Shown here in pieces: positions 50,301 through 56,239 of a DNA stretch of 64,000 bases (positions within the stretch are counted from its first letter, which is position 1; each line of letters begins with the position of its first letter). The translations under genes and the position numbers were made by a program. The notes under the pieces were generated by a model. That model had not been told where the DNA came from. It saw nothing but the letters and a program-made list of their open reading frames with translations, and searched no databases. This DNA is from Zeus faber (lineage: Eukaryota; Chordata; Actinopteri; Zeiformes; Zeidae): assembly GCA_960531495.1 (NCBI GenBank), contig OY482848.1, forward strand, positions 29,421,708 through 29,485,707, read 5' to 3'.

Positions 50301-51476
50301 ACTCTATCTATATAAAGGAACTACTTTCATCTTTCAATCAGAAAGTGAACGAGGCAAGATCTGCCTGTTTTTCCAATTTGCTTTCCTCCTAGAGATTTGT
50401 TTGCACAATCGATAAACTGGTGAACCCTGATTACTTTAAACAAGCTATTATTCAGCCTCTCTTAAAAAACACAACACTCTAGTGTTGGTCGCTCTTCATT
50501 GGTTACCCATCAACTGCAGAAATTATTTTAAAATTATTTCTCCCTACATTTTGGAACTTTTGTGTCCCCTGGCCTCAGCGAGATCTCTGAGATCTTTCAG
50601 GTCTTCTGACAAAGGCCTTTTTGCTGTACCAAAATCAAAGCTAAAAACCCAGGGTGACCGAGCATTTACTGTTACAGCTCCCACTCTCTGAAACCCTATT
50701 CCCTCAGTAATAAAAAAAATAAAAATCTGTACAGATCTTCAAGATGCTGTTAAAAACCCACATCTACCGTAAGCACTTTGCATGTGTATTTTCCTTCTGT
50801 GCAATTCTTTATGTTTTTATACTGTCATTTTTTATATTTGTGTTTCAAACTTTTTCTTTTTGATTTCTATTTACTTTAATGTCTTTATTGTACAGCACCT
50901 TGTAACTCTGGTTTTGAAAGGCGCTTTATAAATAAAATGTACGCACTTTCTTACTTACTTCTAACCTCTCATGTTAGTCTGCTAAATGCATAACCTGAAC
51001 CCTGGACATTGATTCATTTACATTTAATGTAAATGAATCAATGTTCAGTCTACATAAATGACTATGAATTTGTTTGACCAAAGAAAAAGGACAGGGGAAC
51101 GCTGGGGCTAGGTAGGGACAGGAGAAGCTTCTAGCCAAAATATTCTCCTGATCCCTTTTTAGCCTTCAGATCTTACAGTCGGAGGAATATACAAGGACCT
51201 TGAAACCTTTAGGACCTCATGTCAACTTTTTGAGAATCTGATTTGACCCCAATCCCTGCCAATTCTCCAACTTACCACCAGGGTGACATCCCGTCCCTCA
51301 GACACGGCCACGGCTCGGCAAACCTCGATTGCCTTCCAGAGGATCGCCCTCTGCGTGATGTCACGGTGAGTAAACGAGTTCCCCTCAAATGAGAAGAGAG
51401 GTTGGAAGCCGTGGGCAGAGACCGGCAGGGAGAGGGCCAGGGCCACTAAAAGTACAGCTGACTTTGTTGCAGCCAT
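20200..51476 (-). CDS. vwa7: von Willebrand factor A domain-containing protein 7-like, complete 17-exon gene
   Basis: Seventeen exons joined in consistent phase give 960 residues (human VWA7 is about 890). Residues 1-22 are a signal peptide ([16 protein letters not shown]). Residues about 25-200 resemble the Het-C/VWA7 N-terminal region, with HRDIT and the signature [14 protein letters not shown] at about 162-175. Residues 237-300 carry the family motif GKCSHG...GGINKD. A VWA domain follows, with MIDAS motif DTTGS at 315-319 and [10 protein letters not shown] later. The rest is beta-rich, Ig-like and serine/threonine-rich sequence with several NxS/T sites, a cysteine-bearing last exon and a hydrophobic C-terminus ([12 protein letters not shown]) that may be an anchor. 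Exon order and motifs match human VWA7 throughout; fish also have vwa10-type paralogues, so the exact symbol is provisional. The function of the family is poorly known; metal-dependent ligand binding through the VWA domain is inferred. Introns are stuffed with mobile elements but no exon is broken. Confidence 0.93.
20876..21172 (-). CDS. vwa7: vwa7-like exon 16
   Basis: Acceptor TTGTTTCAG; 99 codons, Ig-like beta-rich sequence with [14 protein letters not shown] and many Thr/Ser residues and sequons. Donor GTAACG in phase 0. Confidence 0.87.
21760..23425 (+). mobile_element. L2-clade LINE, 5'-truncated, with 3' tail
   Basis: Intronic insertion on the strand opposite to the VWA7-like gene. 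It keeps the C-terminal two-thirds of the polyprotein and the full 3' end: TTGTAAGTCGCTTTGGATAA followed by AAGCGTCTGCTAAATGACTAA, then (TGTAAA)n, which is the L2-type tail. The endonuclease part is missing at the 5' end, as expected from incomplete target-primed reverse transcription. Confidence 0.9.
21771..23267 (+). CDS. L2-type LINE reverse transcriptase (partial, uninterrupted frame)
   Basis: An intact 498-residue frame. It contains the reverse-transcriptase blocks [45 protein letters not shown] and the catalytic [11 protein letters not shown], then the conserved C-terminal [25 protein letters not shown] and PRWWNELP stretches. The first ATG is simply the first one left after truncation. 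The absence of stops over 1.5 kb suggests a young insertion. Confidence 0.9.
   Translation: MTDYGCFPSNLLQAISPTITPAITHMINSSLTSGTFPSAFKVARVTPLLKKPSLDPNQVENYRPVSLLPFLSKTLERAVSRQVTEYLSRNNLLDTLQSGFKSGHSTETALLSVTEALKTARAAAKSSGLILLDLSAAFDTVNHSILLSILSSVGISGSALSWFESYLTGRSFSVTWRGQLSVPHNLTTGVPQGSVLGPLLFAIYTTSLGPIIRSRGFSYHCYADDTQLYLSFPPDDPTVSTRISDCLADISTWMKDYHLQLNLAKTELLVFPAKQGIYHNIDIKIDSLSLVPTKAARNLGVIIDDQLTFSDHFAAASRSCRFALLNIRKVRPYLTQYATQLLVQTLVMSRLDYCNALLTGLPACAVKPLQMIQNAAARLVFNQPKRAHVTPLLIELHWLPVAARIKFKSLMLAYRVIAGNAPAYLNALVRAHVAPRMLRSSNERRLALPAIQPRQSRLFSFVVPRWWNELPKMTRARTSLSVFKKHLKTQLFSEYLLS
23536..23703 (-). CDS. vwa7: vwa7-like exon 15
   Basis: Acceptor CACACAG; codes [20 protein letters not shown] and onwards to TSSISVT. 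Donor GTGAGC in phase 0. PEGEF.VRL.G.D matches the human VILRGVPEGAELG...LIGQD stretch loosely. Confidence 0.87.
23947..24056 (-). CDS. vwa7: vwa7-like exon 14
   Basis: Acceptor TCCCTCAG; codes [20 protein letters not shown] and onwards to NGSVR. Donor GTACGT in phase 0. Confidence 0.87.
24254..24346 (-). CDS. vwa7: vwa7-like exon 13
   Basis: Acceptor TTATGCAG; codes [20 protein letters not shown], counterpart of human TSLDFLFHFGIPMEDG. Donor GTAAGA. Confidence 0.88.
24785..24937 (-). CDS. vwa7: vwa7-like exon 12
   Basis: Acceptor GCTGCAG; codes [20 protein letters not shown] and QTGLWEVSV, aligned with the RRFGQFWMVTMDDPPQTGTW region of human VWA7. Donor GTCAGT. Confidence 0.9.
   Translation of the reverse strand, partial: VHLRVLTSPVAPWGPSPPWETYDASASAPTIRQDCGKSALPPTTPILSKS
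25090..25225 (-). CDS. vwa7: vwa7-like exon 11
   Basis: Acceptor CTTTTTAG; codes [20 protein letters not shown] and [19 protein letters not shown]. Donor GTATGT in phase 1. Two sequons. Confidence 0.88.
25601..25860 (+). repeat. Compound (TA)n/(CA)n microsatellite
   Basis: Alternating TATA/CATA and a long (CA)n run (about 25785-25833) ending in (TA)n. Long open frames across it are low-complexity artefacts. Confidence 0.95.
25960..26505 (+). repeat. Direct repeat, left copy
   Basis: Shares collinear sequence with 28018-28460, for example AAAAGCTGTGCAACATGTAG, CATGGTGACACACTG and AACACGCCCTGTCAGGACAC. It is clearly the same repeat family, with scattered differences. The left copy has an extra imperfect GCTGGAAGCTGG stretch and a (CA)n run at 26511-26546. 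Confidence 0.75.
26640..27640 (+). mobile_element. I/Nimb-like LINE fragment (5' side and start of reverse transcriptase)
   Basis: A mostly open 267-residue frame contains [45 protein letters not shown] and [14 protein letters not shown], the N-terminal reverse-transcriptase blocks of a widespread fish LINE. It stops near [14 protein letters not shown], before the catalytic aspartates. Clade placement is from memory of the motif style. Confidence 0.75.
28018..28460 (+). repeat. Direct repeat, right copy
   Basis: Partner of 25960-26505. Its right end runs into AAGTGGCTCCCACTATAGTG, where the DIRS-like remnant begins, and the left copy also has AAGTGGCTCCTACTG near its end. The repeat may therefore be a terminal part of that element family. 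Confidence 0.75.
28430..30175 (+). mobile_element. DIRS-type tyrosine-recombinase retroelement remnant
   Basis: A frame at 28870-29160 codes [40 protein letters not shown] and HPLVKCFF, the core-binding half of a DIRS1-type tyrosine recombinase. At about 29600-29770 a broken frame carries [20 protein letters not shown] and FYLRDV, from the catalytic half. The 3' end has AACGAGAGTTACTGTAACTT followed by TGTAACTACAGTTCTAT, typical of DIRS termini. Reverse transcriptase is not seen and several stops are present. Confidence 0.75.
30402..30605 (-). CDS. vwa7: vwa7-like exon 10 (VWA domain end)
   Basis: Acceptor CCCTTCAG; codes [32 protein letters not shown] and so on. The basic run GRRRRRQ is a possible furin-type site. 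The donor GTACTG is weak, but it joins in frame to VTVFQA of exon 11; without it a stop follows after two codons. Confidence 0.88.
31220..31900 (+). mobile_element. Rex1/Babar-like LINE remnant, left part
   Basis: Frameshifted coding traces of [37 protein letters not shown] and [13 protein letters not shown], in the order of a Rex1-type reverse transcriptase. Stops and indels show it is dead. Confidence 0.65.
31900..32815. other. Unrecognised insert within the Rex1-like remnant
   Basis: It separates two halves of one Rex1-like LINE. A 117-codon reverse-strand frame (32089-32442) ends with [20 protein letters not shown] then [14 protein letters not shown] cannot assign it to a family; it may be part of another mobile element. 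Confidence 0.4.
32816..33432 (+). mobile_element. Rex1/Babar-like LINE remnant, right part
   Basis: Begins [12 protein letters not shown], the catalytic block expected next after the left part. It continues with traces of [20 protein letters not shown] and CTVWYGIC, then [20 protein letters not shown] with frameshifts. It lies in VWA7-like intron 9. Confidence 0.65.
33505..33530 (+). repeat. Poly-C run
   Basis: An uninterrupted C run lies within AACCCC...CAACAG. No other feature is recognised between the Rex1 remnant and VWA7-like exon 9. Confidence 0.85.
33798..33914 (-). CDS. vwa7: vwa7-like exon 9 (VWA domain)
   Basis: Acceptor ATGAACAG; codes [16 protein letters not shown], the FTDA..KD strand of the VWA fold. 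Donor GTGAGT in phase 0. Confidence 0.93.
33915..35458. other. VWA7-like intron 8
   Basis: No exon or confident mobile element. The stretch 34020-34430 has a TATTTAAGCC box and a composition reminiscent of a decayed LTR, but without ends I can define. A poly-G run is at 35273-35288. Confidence 0.35.
35459..35571 (-). CDS. vwa7: vwa7-like exon 8 (VWA domain)
   Basis: Acceptor CCGTTCAG; codes [20 protein letters not shown] then [18 protein letters not shown]. The GGGD motif is conserved in the family. Donor GTGTGT in phase 0. Confidence 0.92.
36120..36235 (+). repeat. LINE 3' tail with (TTGAAC)n
   Basis: CATTTCACTGCATATATGTA...TATGTGACAAATAATCTCTTG followed by TTGAAC repeats is the usual 3' end of a CR1/Rex-type LINE. 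Only the tail is present. Confidence 0.5.
36414..36583 (-). CDS. vwa7: vwa7-like exon 7 (VWA domain, MIDAS)
   Basis: Acceptor CATCTCAG; codes [20 protein letters not shown], the metal-ion-dependent adhesion site (DxTxS type), then [10 protein letters not shown]. Donor GTAGCA. Confidence 0.95.
36867..37053 (-). CDS. vwa7: vwa7-like exon 6 (GKCSHG...GGINKD)
   Basis: Acceptor CCACAAAG; codes [20 protein letters not shown] then INKDDTG, and ends VGDKNFLR at donor GTATGA in phase 2. Confidence 0.93.
37173..37301 (-). CDS. vwa7: vwa7-like exon 5
   Basis: Acceptor CCATGCAG; codes [20 protein letters not shown] and LLTSGYF, matching the TLLTSGYFGTHPPKP region of human VWA7. Donor GTGACT. Confidence 0.93.
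37302..37999. other. Start of VWA7-like intron 4 (exons 4-5)
   Basis: No gene recognised. The segment 37520-37690 is GC-richer and may be a repeat fragment. A short (ATT)n-like stretch is near 37704-37720. Confidence 0.35.
38000..40165. repeat. Composite AAC/AGC trinucleotide array with GACGTCACCGGAACCGG spacers
   Basis: Tracts of AAC/AGC triplets (about 38118-38290, 38480-38640, 38970-39085, 39310-39525, 39955-40115) alternate with unique-looking spacers that recur. AAAGACGTCACCGGAACCGG-like blocks lie near 38301, 38653, 39103 and 39639. A block beginning GTCACGGTCCTTTAATTAG is at 38841 and again at 39828, giving a higher-order period of about 987 bases. AGAGATGGTTAAGTTTAGG-type blocks recur between them. 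The long open frames (runs of N, S, T, or of L, V, C in reverse) follow from the triplets. Confidence 0.9.
40166..40612. repeat. Fish interspersed repeat, right half (left half near 38000-38110)
   Basis: AGCAAGGTTTTTAACCAGCT...GTAGGGTGTTCCATT...GCAAGGCCATTTATAGCTTT is a familiar interspersed repeat of teleosts. The 38007-38085 stretch CACTTTATTTATAAAGCGCA looks like its other end, so the trinucleotide array seems to have grown inside one old insertion. I cannot name the family. Confidence 0.5.
40620..41150. other. A/T-rich intronic stretch
   Basis: No coding or mobile-element signature seen, apart from general A/T richness. Confidence 0.4.
41152..41575 (+). mobile_element. tRNA-derived SINE
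   Basis: The head has tRNA-like promoter parts: a box-A-like stretch in GTGGCACAGTGCATTGCACT and box B GGTTTGATTCC at 41204-41214. A central TGTGGAGTTTGCATGTTCT block follows. The 3' body GCTGCCCACTGCT...GGATGGGT-AAATGCAGAG is shared with the SINE at 60898-61500. It ends in AATAAAGACTGTTTCTTCTTC. Confidence 0.75.
41640..42870 (-). mobile_element. hAT-type (ZBED5/SCND3-like) transposase remnant
   Basis: Reverse-strand frames in order: [20 protein letters not shown] and [18 protein letters not shown]; then [20 protein letters not shown], which holds the TTDGAP catalytic region; then [17 protein letters not shown] and the dimerisation-domain trace [19 protein letters not shown]. Several frameshifts separate them. 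No terminal repeats identified. Confidence 0.75.
42880..44220. other. Intronic stretch in VWA7-like intron 4
   Basis: No gene recognised. The part at 43390-43800 has fewer A/T bases and may be an old repeat. No exon signature. Confidence 0.35.
44299..44349 (+). repeat. (CA)n microsatellite
   Basis: About 25 uninterrupted CA units ending 11 bases from the donor of VWA7-like exon 4. Confidence 0.95.
44361..44454 (-). CDS. vwa7: vwa7-like exon 4 ([12 protein letters not shown])
   Basis: Acceptor TTCTGTCAG; codes [20 protein letters not shown] then [12 protein letters not shown]. Donor GTTGGA in phase 1. The motif is near-identical to human VWA7. Confidence 0.95.
44553..46512 (-). mobile_element. 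hAT DNA transposon (GTF2IRD2-like transposase) with terminal repeats
   Basis: Terminal inverted repeats CAGGGGTGGGCAA (44553-44565) and TTGCCCACCCCTG (46500-46512). The 8-bp flanks GGTGGGAC and GGTTAGAC match at six of eight positions, as for an old hAT target duplication. It sits in VWA7-like intron 3 on the same strand as the gene. Confidence 0.9.
44632..46288 (-). pseudogene. hAT transposase (GTF2IRD2-like), broken
   Basis: The start region at 46288 codes [20 protein letters not shown] and a zinc-finger-like C..C...H with in-frame stops. A long frame follows at 46064-45621 ([29 protein letters not shown]), and then another at 45642-44632 ([40 protein letters not shown], ending MSDQQHCSY). 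Between the two frames the stretch that normally carries the TTDGSP catalytic motif is missing (around 45630-45645), so the enzyme cannot be active. The C-terminal 336 codons are open. Confidence 0.88.
46825..46910 (-). CDS. vwa7: vwa7-like exon 3
   Basis: Acceptor GTGTCTAG; codes [20 protein letters not shown] then GRICHTLQ. Donor GTTAGA in phase 0. The helix leads straight into DFYSHSNW of exon 4, as in VWA7. Confidence 0.88.
47838..48142 (+). CDS. Unrecognised two-exon coding-like pair on the + strand
   Basis: TTTGCAG precedes 47838-47899, which codes [20 protein letters not shown] and ends at donor GTAAGA in phase 1. CACTCAG precedes 48087-48142, which completes the split codon as ATG and codes [18 protein letters not shown] before a stop. 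The phases agree, and the second exon looks like real protein. I do not recognise the family and find no further upstream exon. It lies inside VWA7-like intron 2 on the opposite strand. It could be the 3' end of a nested gene, a pseudogene or chance. Confidence 0.3.
48426..48627 (-). CDS. vwa7: vwa7-like exon 2
   Basis: Acceptor GTCTTCAG precedes [16 protein letters not shown]; the exon ends GGRDVITAG at donor GTGCAG in phase 1. It contains [10 protein letters not shown] and HHFDDESF, counterparts of the human RNDPDLHFDAE region. Confidence 0.9.
48985..49540 (+). mobile_element. L2-like LINE reverse-transcriptase fragment
   Basis: Contains FYADDTQLY (frameshifted around 49080-49105), the [14 protein letters not shown] block, and traces of [14 protein letters not shown]. 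Stops and shifts throughout. Confidence 0.65.
49545..50945 (+). mobile_element. Second LINE copy: endonuclease part joined to its 3' end
   Basis: 49545-50094 codes an AP-endonuclease domain ([30 protein letters not shown] and the SDHKCI motif) with stops. 50480-50700 codes [14 protein letters not shown], the end of the polyprotein. The tail GGCGCTTTATAAATAAAATG closes it at about 50940. The reverse-transcriptase centre is deleted. Confidence 0.65.
51006..51044. repeat. Perfect 19-bp inverted repeat with one-base centre
   Basis: ACATTGATTCATTTACATT is followed, after a single T, by its exact reverse complement. It lies about 230 bases downstream (in gene sense) of VWA7-like exon 1. Confidence 0.9.
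51276..51476 (-). CDS. vwa7: vwa7-like exon 1 (signal peptide)
   Basis: ATG at 51476-51474; codes [20 protein letters not shown], then [20 protein letters not shown] and onwards to VTLV. Donor GTAAGT follows in phase 0. Confidence 0.93.
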
Positions 51477-51613
51477 GATGGCGATGGAAGAAGACGAGGT
51501 GGTGGTGGTGGTGTGTGGAAGTTGGAAGGATTTTCACTCAAAAAATGTTTTCCCTTTCTGTTGTTTCTTACTGCTGGTTGTTGTTTTTTTTTCCACAACC
51601 AGAAACCAGACCA

Positions 51614-51619
51614 TATATA
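51614..51619 (-). promoter_or_regulatory. Candidate TATA box of the VWA7-like gene
   Basis: CTATATATGG on the reverse strand lies about 138 bases upstream of the start codon, leaving room for a 5' UTR of roughly 100 bases. No experimental support. Confidence 0.4.
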
Positions 51620-51927
51620 GGAAGTCTTTTTGGGGAAGTACTGCCACTTCCTGTGTAAATCAAACTGATTTGTTTCCGTGCCGTCCAGAATATTTGTTTT
51701 CTTGGCTGGTCGTACTAAACAGAATGCAGCAGAGTGAGGTTGGCCAGCCAGGTGTAACGAAGAAGCAAGCAAGTGGTACTGTAACACCTGAGGAAAGAGA
51801 GAGAGAGATAGCGGGAGAAACAGAGAGAGACAGTGATACTAATAGCAATTTAAATAATGAAATATATTGTGTAATGTATGTATGTATGTATGTATTTATA
51901 TACAGGACTTTATTATATTTATGTGTA

Positions 51928-51940
<13 letters not shown>

Positions 51941-52020
<80 letters not shown>

Positions 52021-52033
52021 TGTATATATATAT
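51941..52033. repeat. (GT)n/(AT)n microsatellite
   Basis: GT units followed by over 30 AT units upstream of the VWA7-like gene. Confidence 0.95.
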
Positions 52034-52069
52034 GAATCATACAATTGTAAGATTCATACAATATAATTA

Positions 52070-54620
52070 TCTTTTTCCTGTAAAAAAAAAAAATCGAAAT
52101 CTATCGAAATTTAGAAGCACCTTTTGTATTTCAAACATTTGAAAGCATTTTTGAAATATATTTTTCTAAGTAAACAAAATCTTTAATATGTTAGTTTTTA
52201 GAGTTACATTTTATTTTGAATTGTAACAAATATTCCTATATGTGATAATACCGCTGATCGTCAGCATGACTGATAATAAATAAAAATGAAAAAAAAAAGA
52301 TTCTATAATATATCATAAAATAAATAAAACTGAACTTACCTTTGGATACATTGCATCTCTCCACAGGCACAGACCAGACTCATTGTTTGCGTTTCAAGAT
52401 TTCATATGAGGATATTTTCTTTCGTATATACTGAAAGTTGAATATGTGCTCTCTTATCTGAAATCCTTCGGGAGGTGATATGTGCAGCTCGTGTGTATTT
52501 GTGTATACAGGGGAGAGAGCGAGAGAGAGCATGAGCGAGAGACAATGACCTTGCATGGCTTCATTCTCTCAGTCACAACTCGTTTGAATGATATAAGGGG
52601 GGGCGGGGCGGGGCGGTCACCCCTCACCTTCCCTCCCTCAGTGCAGTGGCGAGGAATTAGGTTTACACCCTTCTGGAGTGGCTTGCATTTTTTTTTCTTT
52701 CGTGTTGGCAAATGGGTAAATCCACTGATATGAGCTGAAGAGGTGATGCATAAGCTGAGGACAGAACCGGATGCAAGTTCACTTTAATATGGAACATGGT
52801 AAAACAGGTTTTGAGATATGTCATAATTTCTATACAATCTATTTGGAGGTCTATGATATAAAAGTAGATCCTTCACATGAAAACAGTCGCAATGTGGAAT
52901 ATCTGCAGTAAGATGTTTCTTAAGAGTCTAGATGTGAACTGTAATGCATAATTCAAAATGATAATCAAATAATAATAGCAATTTATATATACATTGTATT
53001 CATTTATTTATAATTTTTTTGCTATTTTTGTTTATTTGGTTACTATATTTTTTTATTATATATATATTTATATATGTATATATAGGCAGTCACCTTTAGG
53101 AAGAGCTGGCAATGAATGCAAAGTTGCACTCAGACAATTGACAAAATGGTAAATGAAGAACTCATCTATTAATGTCGGTGGGGTGTTTGTATCGTATTTT
53201 ACCCCCACCGTGAGGCAGGAAGACACAACCTTCACAAAGTCAACAGTAAAGTAGTGCAAGACTTGTGAATGATTTGTTCGTGGCGAACAAATCTTTTTGG
53301 TGACTCAGTCTTTGGAGTCACTCCGGCAAAGGAGTCGTTTGTTCGTGTTCGGTAACTGCAGTCAAACACGATCCAGGCATGCACCTCACACCTTCTCACC
53401 AACAGAAAATAATTACAGTGGATTAAATTAATGTGAAAAAAGGGTGAAGTCGTTTTTACTGAATGTGACTGATTTACATTTGACATTTACACTGCATTCT
53501 TCCTAAATAAATATTTTTTGAGAGAATAAAATGATTCTTGTGAGAATTGAATTTACACCTCAGAGCCAAACCGACACATTTGATTTCTTGTACTGACTGA
53601 ATGAAACGAATGAAGAGTTGGGAAAAAATTCAGAATTTTGTCAGAATTTTGAGAAGACCACTAGGTATTGATTTTACTCCCAAGTTTTATGACATTTATT
53701 TTCCATTTTCCCGTTCTGTAAAATTGACCTGTGTATGTTTTAAGACGGTTATATAATGACACTGCCCTACTCCAAAGTCCAACGACCACTTGGTCATTCA
53801 GAAATACAGTAAATCTGTGAGTGTCCGGATGACAAACTCCCCTCATTTTGTTCTGCTGCAAGTTTCTTGTCTTTTTGTATGTGTATATCATGCGTCATAA
53901 CAAATTTACGCTACCTGGTCAGATGGATGGGTAGCAGTCCGTCCCTGAGAGCGTATCGGTGAAGTGGCTGGCTTAGTTTCTCCCTTTCAGCCGTCACTCG
54001 TCACTTTGTCGATAAAGTTTGTTGACATTCTCAAGAACAGAATTTCCCCATGAAAAAACCTCAACACCAGGACCCTGATTGTGAAAACGGAACAAAAGAG
54101 AGTGCATGTGAACCTTGTGCCTTATGCCTTCACGCGTGTGTGTGCGTGTGTGTGTGTGCGAGTGTACTGTGTGTGTGTGTGTGTGTGTGTGTGGGGGGTG
54201 CAGAAGAAACACAGAGCACAATTATTTTTGAAATACTACCCTCGTTGGTATTAATTCCTCTTTGTTTTACAAGATTTGTGCAGGTCTGTGCAGCCAACAG
54301 AATTGTTATCATGCTTCGCTCTTTGCTTCAGCAACTGCGACAGAAAAATGGCACACCTTCGCAAACTTATTTTTTAAACCGTAGGTGGAGATAATTAGAT
54401 GGGGTCTAGCCTCACTGTTATGAGCCCCCACTTGACATGGGATGGGGAAGCAAATCTGAACTTCTTGTTGATCCCAGCTAGCAGAGTGGAGACGGGCCAC
54501 TTCTGGCTGAGTGTCAGTCACTCGGCTTTGAGGCAGTGTTGGTGGACATAATGTGGGCCAAGTCCGGGTAGTATGCACTCAGCAGTATCCCTTGAGGCTG
54601 GGGTGCGGGGAAGTGAGCTC
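52070..54620. other. Intergenic stretch upstream of the VWA7-like gene
   Basis: No gene recognised. GTG-rich repeat at 54137-54193. A reverse-strand donor-like site at 52336-52340 (GTAAGT) after CAATGTATCCAAAG could belong to an untranslated exon, but nothing else supports it. Confidence 0.4.
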
Positions 54621-54751
54621 GTCCCGATTATCACTGATGTTGCCCGACTGTTTTATTTGTAAAACGAGCGGATCGTAATTTATCCAAGAAATATGGACAC
54701 TTTGGCGGATACTGAAGAAGATGATTTTACACATTTTTTTACTTTGGCACT
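54620..54751 (+). pseudogene. Left flank of the Gypsy insertion: start of a transposase-like relic
   Basis: ATGGACACTTTGGCGGATAC opens a short acidic frame (DTLADTEEDDFTHFF) that is interrupted by the Gypsy element at the GCACT target site. Its continuation resumes at 59442. Confidence 0.4.
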
Positions 54752-55157
54752 TGTCATGATCTCCGCCTTCTTCTACTTCCCCTCCCTCTCCTTACCTGTC
54801 CCATTAGTCCAACTCCATTCACCTGCGCACACAGCTGTTCCGATCTGTAATTTAACCCCTATATATGCCTCTCTCACCAGTCACCCATTGCCAGTTTGTC
54901 TTTGATGCTTGCACCAGACTCTCCAGCGTTCTCCGGACTGATTCCCCGCTACGGACTCTGCCTCGCTCGGACCACGTATCCTGCCTGCCCCCCCGCCTGT
55001 CTTCTGTCTGCACTCCTCGTTATCGAACCTGCCTGTCCCCGACGATGTATCCTGCCTGCTCCCTGCCTGTCTTCCGTCCGCTCTACAAATAAAGGACATT
55101 ACCAAATATCCCTGCCTGCCATTGTGCTGCAATTGGGTCCTAACCACACCCGTTACA
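54752..55157 (+). repeat. Gypsy 5' LTR
   Basis: Begins TGTCATGATCTCC and ends CACACCCGTTACA (406 bp). It contains a TATATAT box near 54861 and AATAAA near 55090. It matches the solo LTR at 60967-61374 in reverse orientation. Confidence 0.92.
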
Positions 55158-55174
55158 GTACAAACTGGCCAACA

Positions 55175-56239
55175 ATGGACCCAGCACACAACCCCGAGTT
55201 GCTGGCACGCCTGGGAAGGGTGGAGTCACAGCTGCAACACCAGGAGGCTGTCCGAGCCTCCACCTCAGCGGACGTTCAGCTAGCAGCGGCTAGCCATGAG
55301 CAAGGGCTCGCCACGCTAGCTGCCCAGGTCCAGCAGCTCGCCATCGCTCTTGGTCAGTTCATCCCACCGCCTGCTTCCCCGGACCCACCTGCACCGGCCC
55401 AGCCTGGGTACTCCCTGGAGCCCCGGGTGGGGGTTCCAGAACGCTACGCCGGAGACGCAGACGGCTGTAGTCCGTTCATTAAGAACTGTTCCATCCTCTT
55501 CGCTCTGCAGCCCCACACCTTCGCCTCCGAGGAAGCCAGGATGGCGTTCACCGTAAATCACCTGACGGGCCGTGCTCGGCTATGGGGAACGGCCGAGTGG
55601 GAACGATGCACACCAGCCTGCTCCTCCTTCCACGCCTTCGCCACCGAGCTCCGCAAGGTGTTCGGGGTTACATCACGAGGTCCCGATGCTGCTGGTGGTC
55701 TCCTGGGTCTCAGTCAAGGGTCCCGCTCCGTGGTCGATTACGCGATCGACTTCCGCACCCAGGCTCGACTGAGCGAGTGGAACCCGGCAGCCCAGATTGA
55801 CACGTTCCTGATGGGATTAGCAGAGTACGTGAAGGATGAGCTAGTTTCCCACGACCTGCCCACCTCTCTTGATGGCATCATTGAGCTTGCTTCCCGTATT
55901 GACCGACGCATCCAGGCCCGCCAGCAAGAGAGGCATCAGAGGCAAGTGGCCAGCAACCCGTCTTCCAGGTTCTTCCGGGCCGCCAGCTCTTCTGGCCCGT
56001 CAACCCACGAGCGAGCCCCCATGCGGGTTGGCCGGTCCAGCCTCACCCCAGAAGAGGAGAGACGCCGGGTGGGGAACCTTTGCCTCTACTGCGGTCTAGC
56101 TGGACACTACATTTCCGGGTGTCCGGTAAAAGGGCCAGGCTCGCCAGTGAGGGAGGAGGTCCTGGTGAGCCACACCTCCAAATCCCCCTCCAACCTACGC
56201 CCCCTCTGCCAGGCTTGGCTGCTCCTGCCCCAAGGCTGA
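55175..56239 (+). CDS. Gypsy Gag polyprotein
   Basis: An open frame of 354 codons starting 18 bases after the LTR. It contains a retrotransposon Gag capsid-like domain (LWGTAEWERC, FATELRKVFG, YAIDFRTQAR) and a zinc knuckle CLYCGLAGHYISGC (C-x2-C-x4-H-x4-C). This frame appears intact; pol lies in other frames downstream. Confidence 0.88.
   Translation: MDPAHNPELLARLGRVESQLQHQEAVRASTSADVQLAAASHEQGLATLAAQVQQLAIALGQFIPPPASPDPPAPAQPGYSLEPRVGVPERYAGDADGCSPFIKNCSILFALQPHTFASEEARMAFTVNHLTGRARLWGTAEWERCTPACSSFHAFATELRKVFGVTSRGPDAAGGLLGLSQGSRSVVDYAIDFRTQARLSEWNPAAQIDTFLMGLAEYVKDELVSHDLPTSLDGIIELASRIDRRIQARQQERHQRQVASNPSSRFFRAASSSGPSTHERAPMRVGRSSLTPEEERRRVGNLCLYCGLAGHYISGCPVKGPGSPVREEVLVSHTSKSPSNLRPLCQAWLLLPQG

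Noticed and set aside
53240-53360. Repeated GTTCGTGGCGAACAAATC and GTGACTCAGTC..GAGTCACTC motifs upstream of VWA7-like
   Set aside because: Short inverted motifs possibly from a decayed repeat; no ends or coding signal to support a call.
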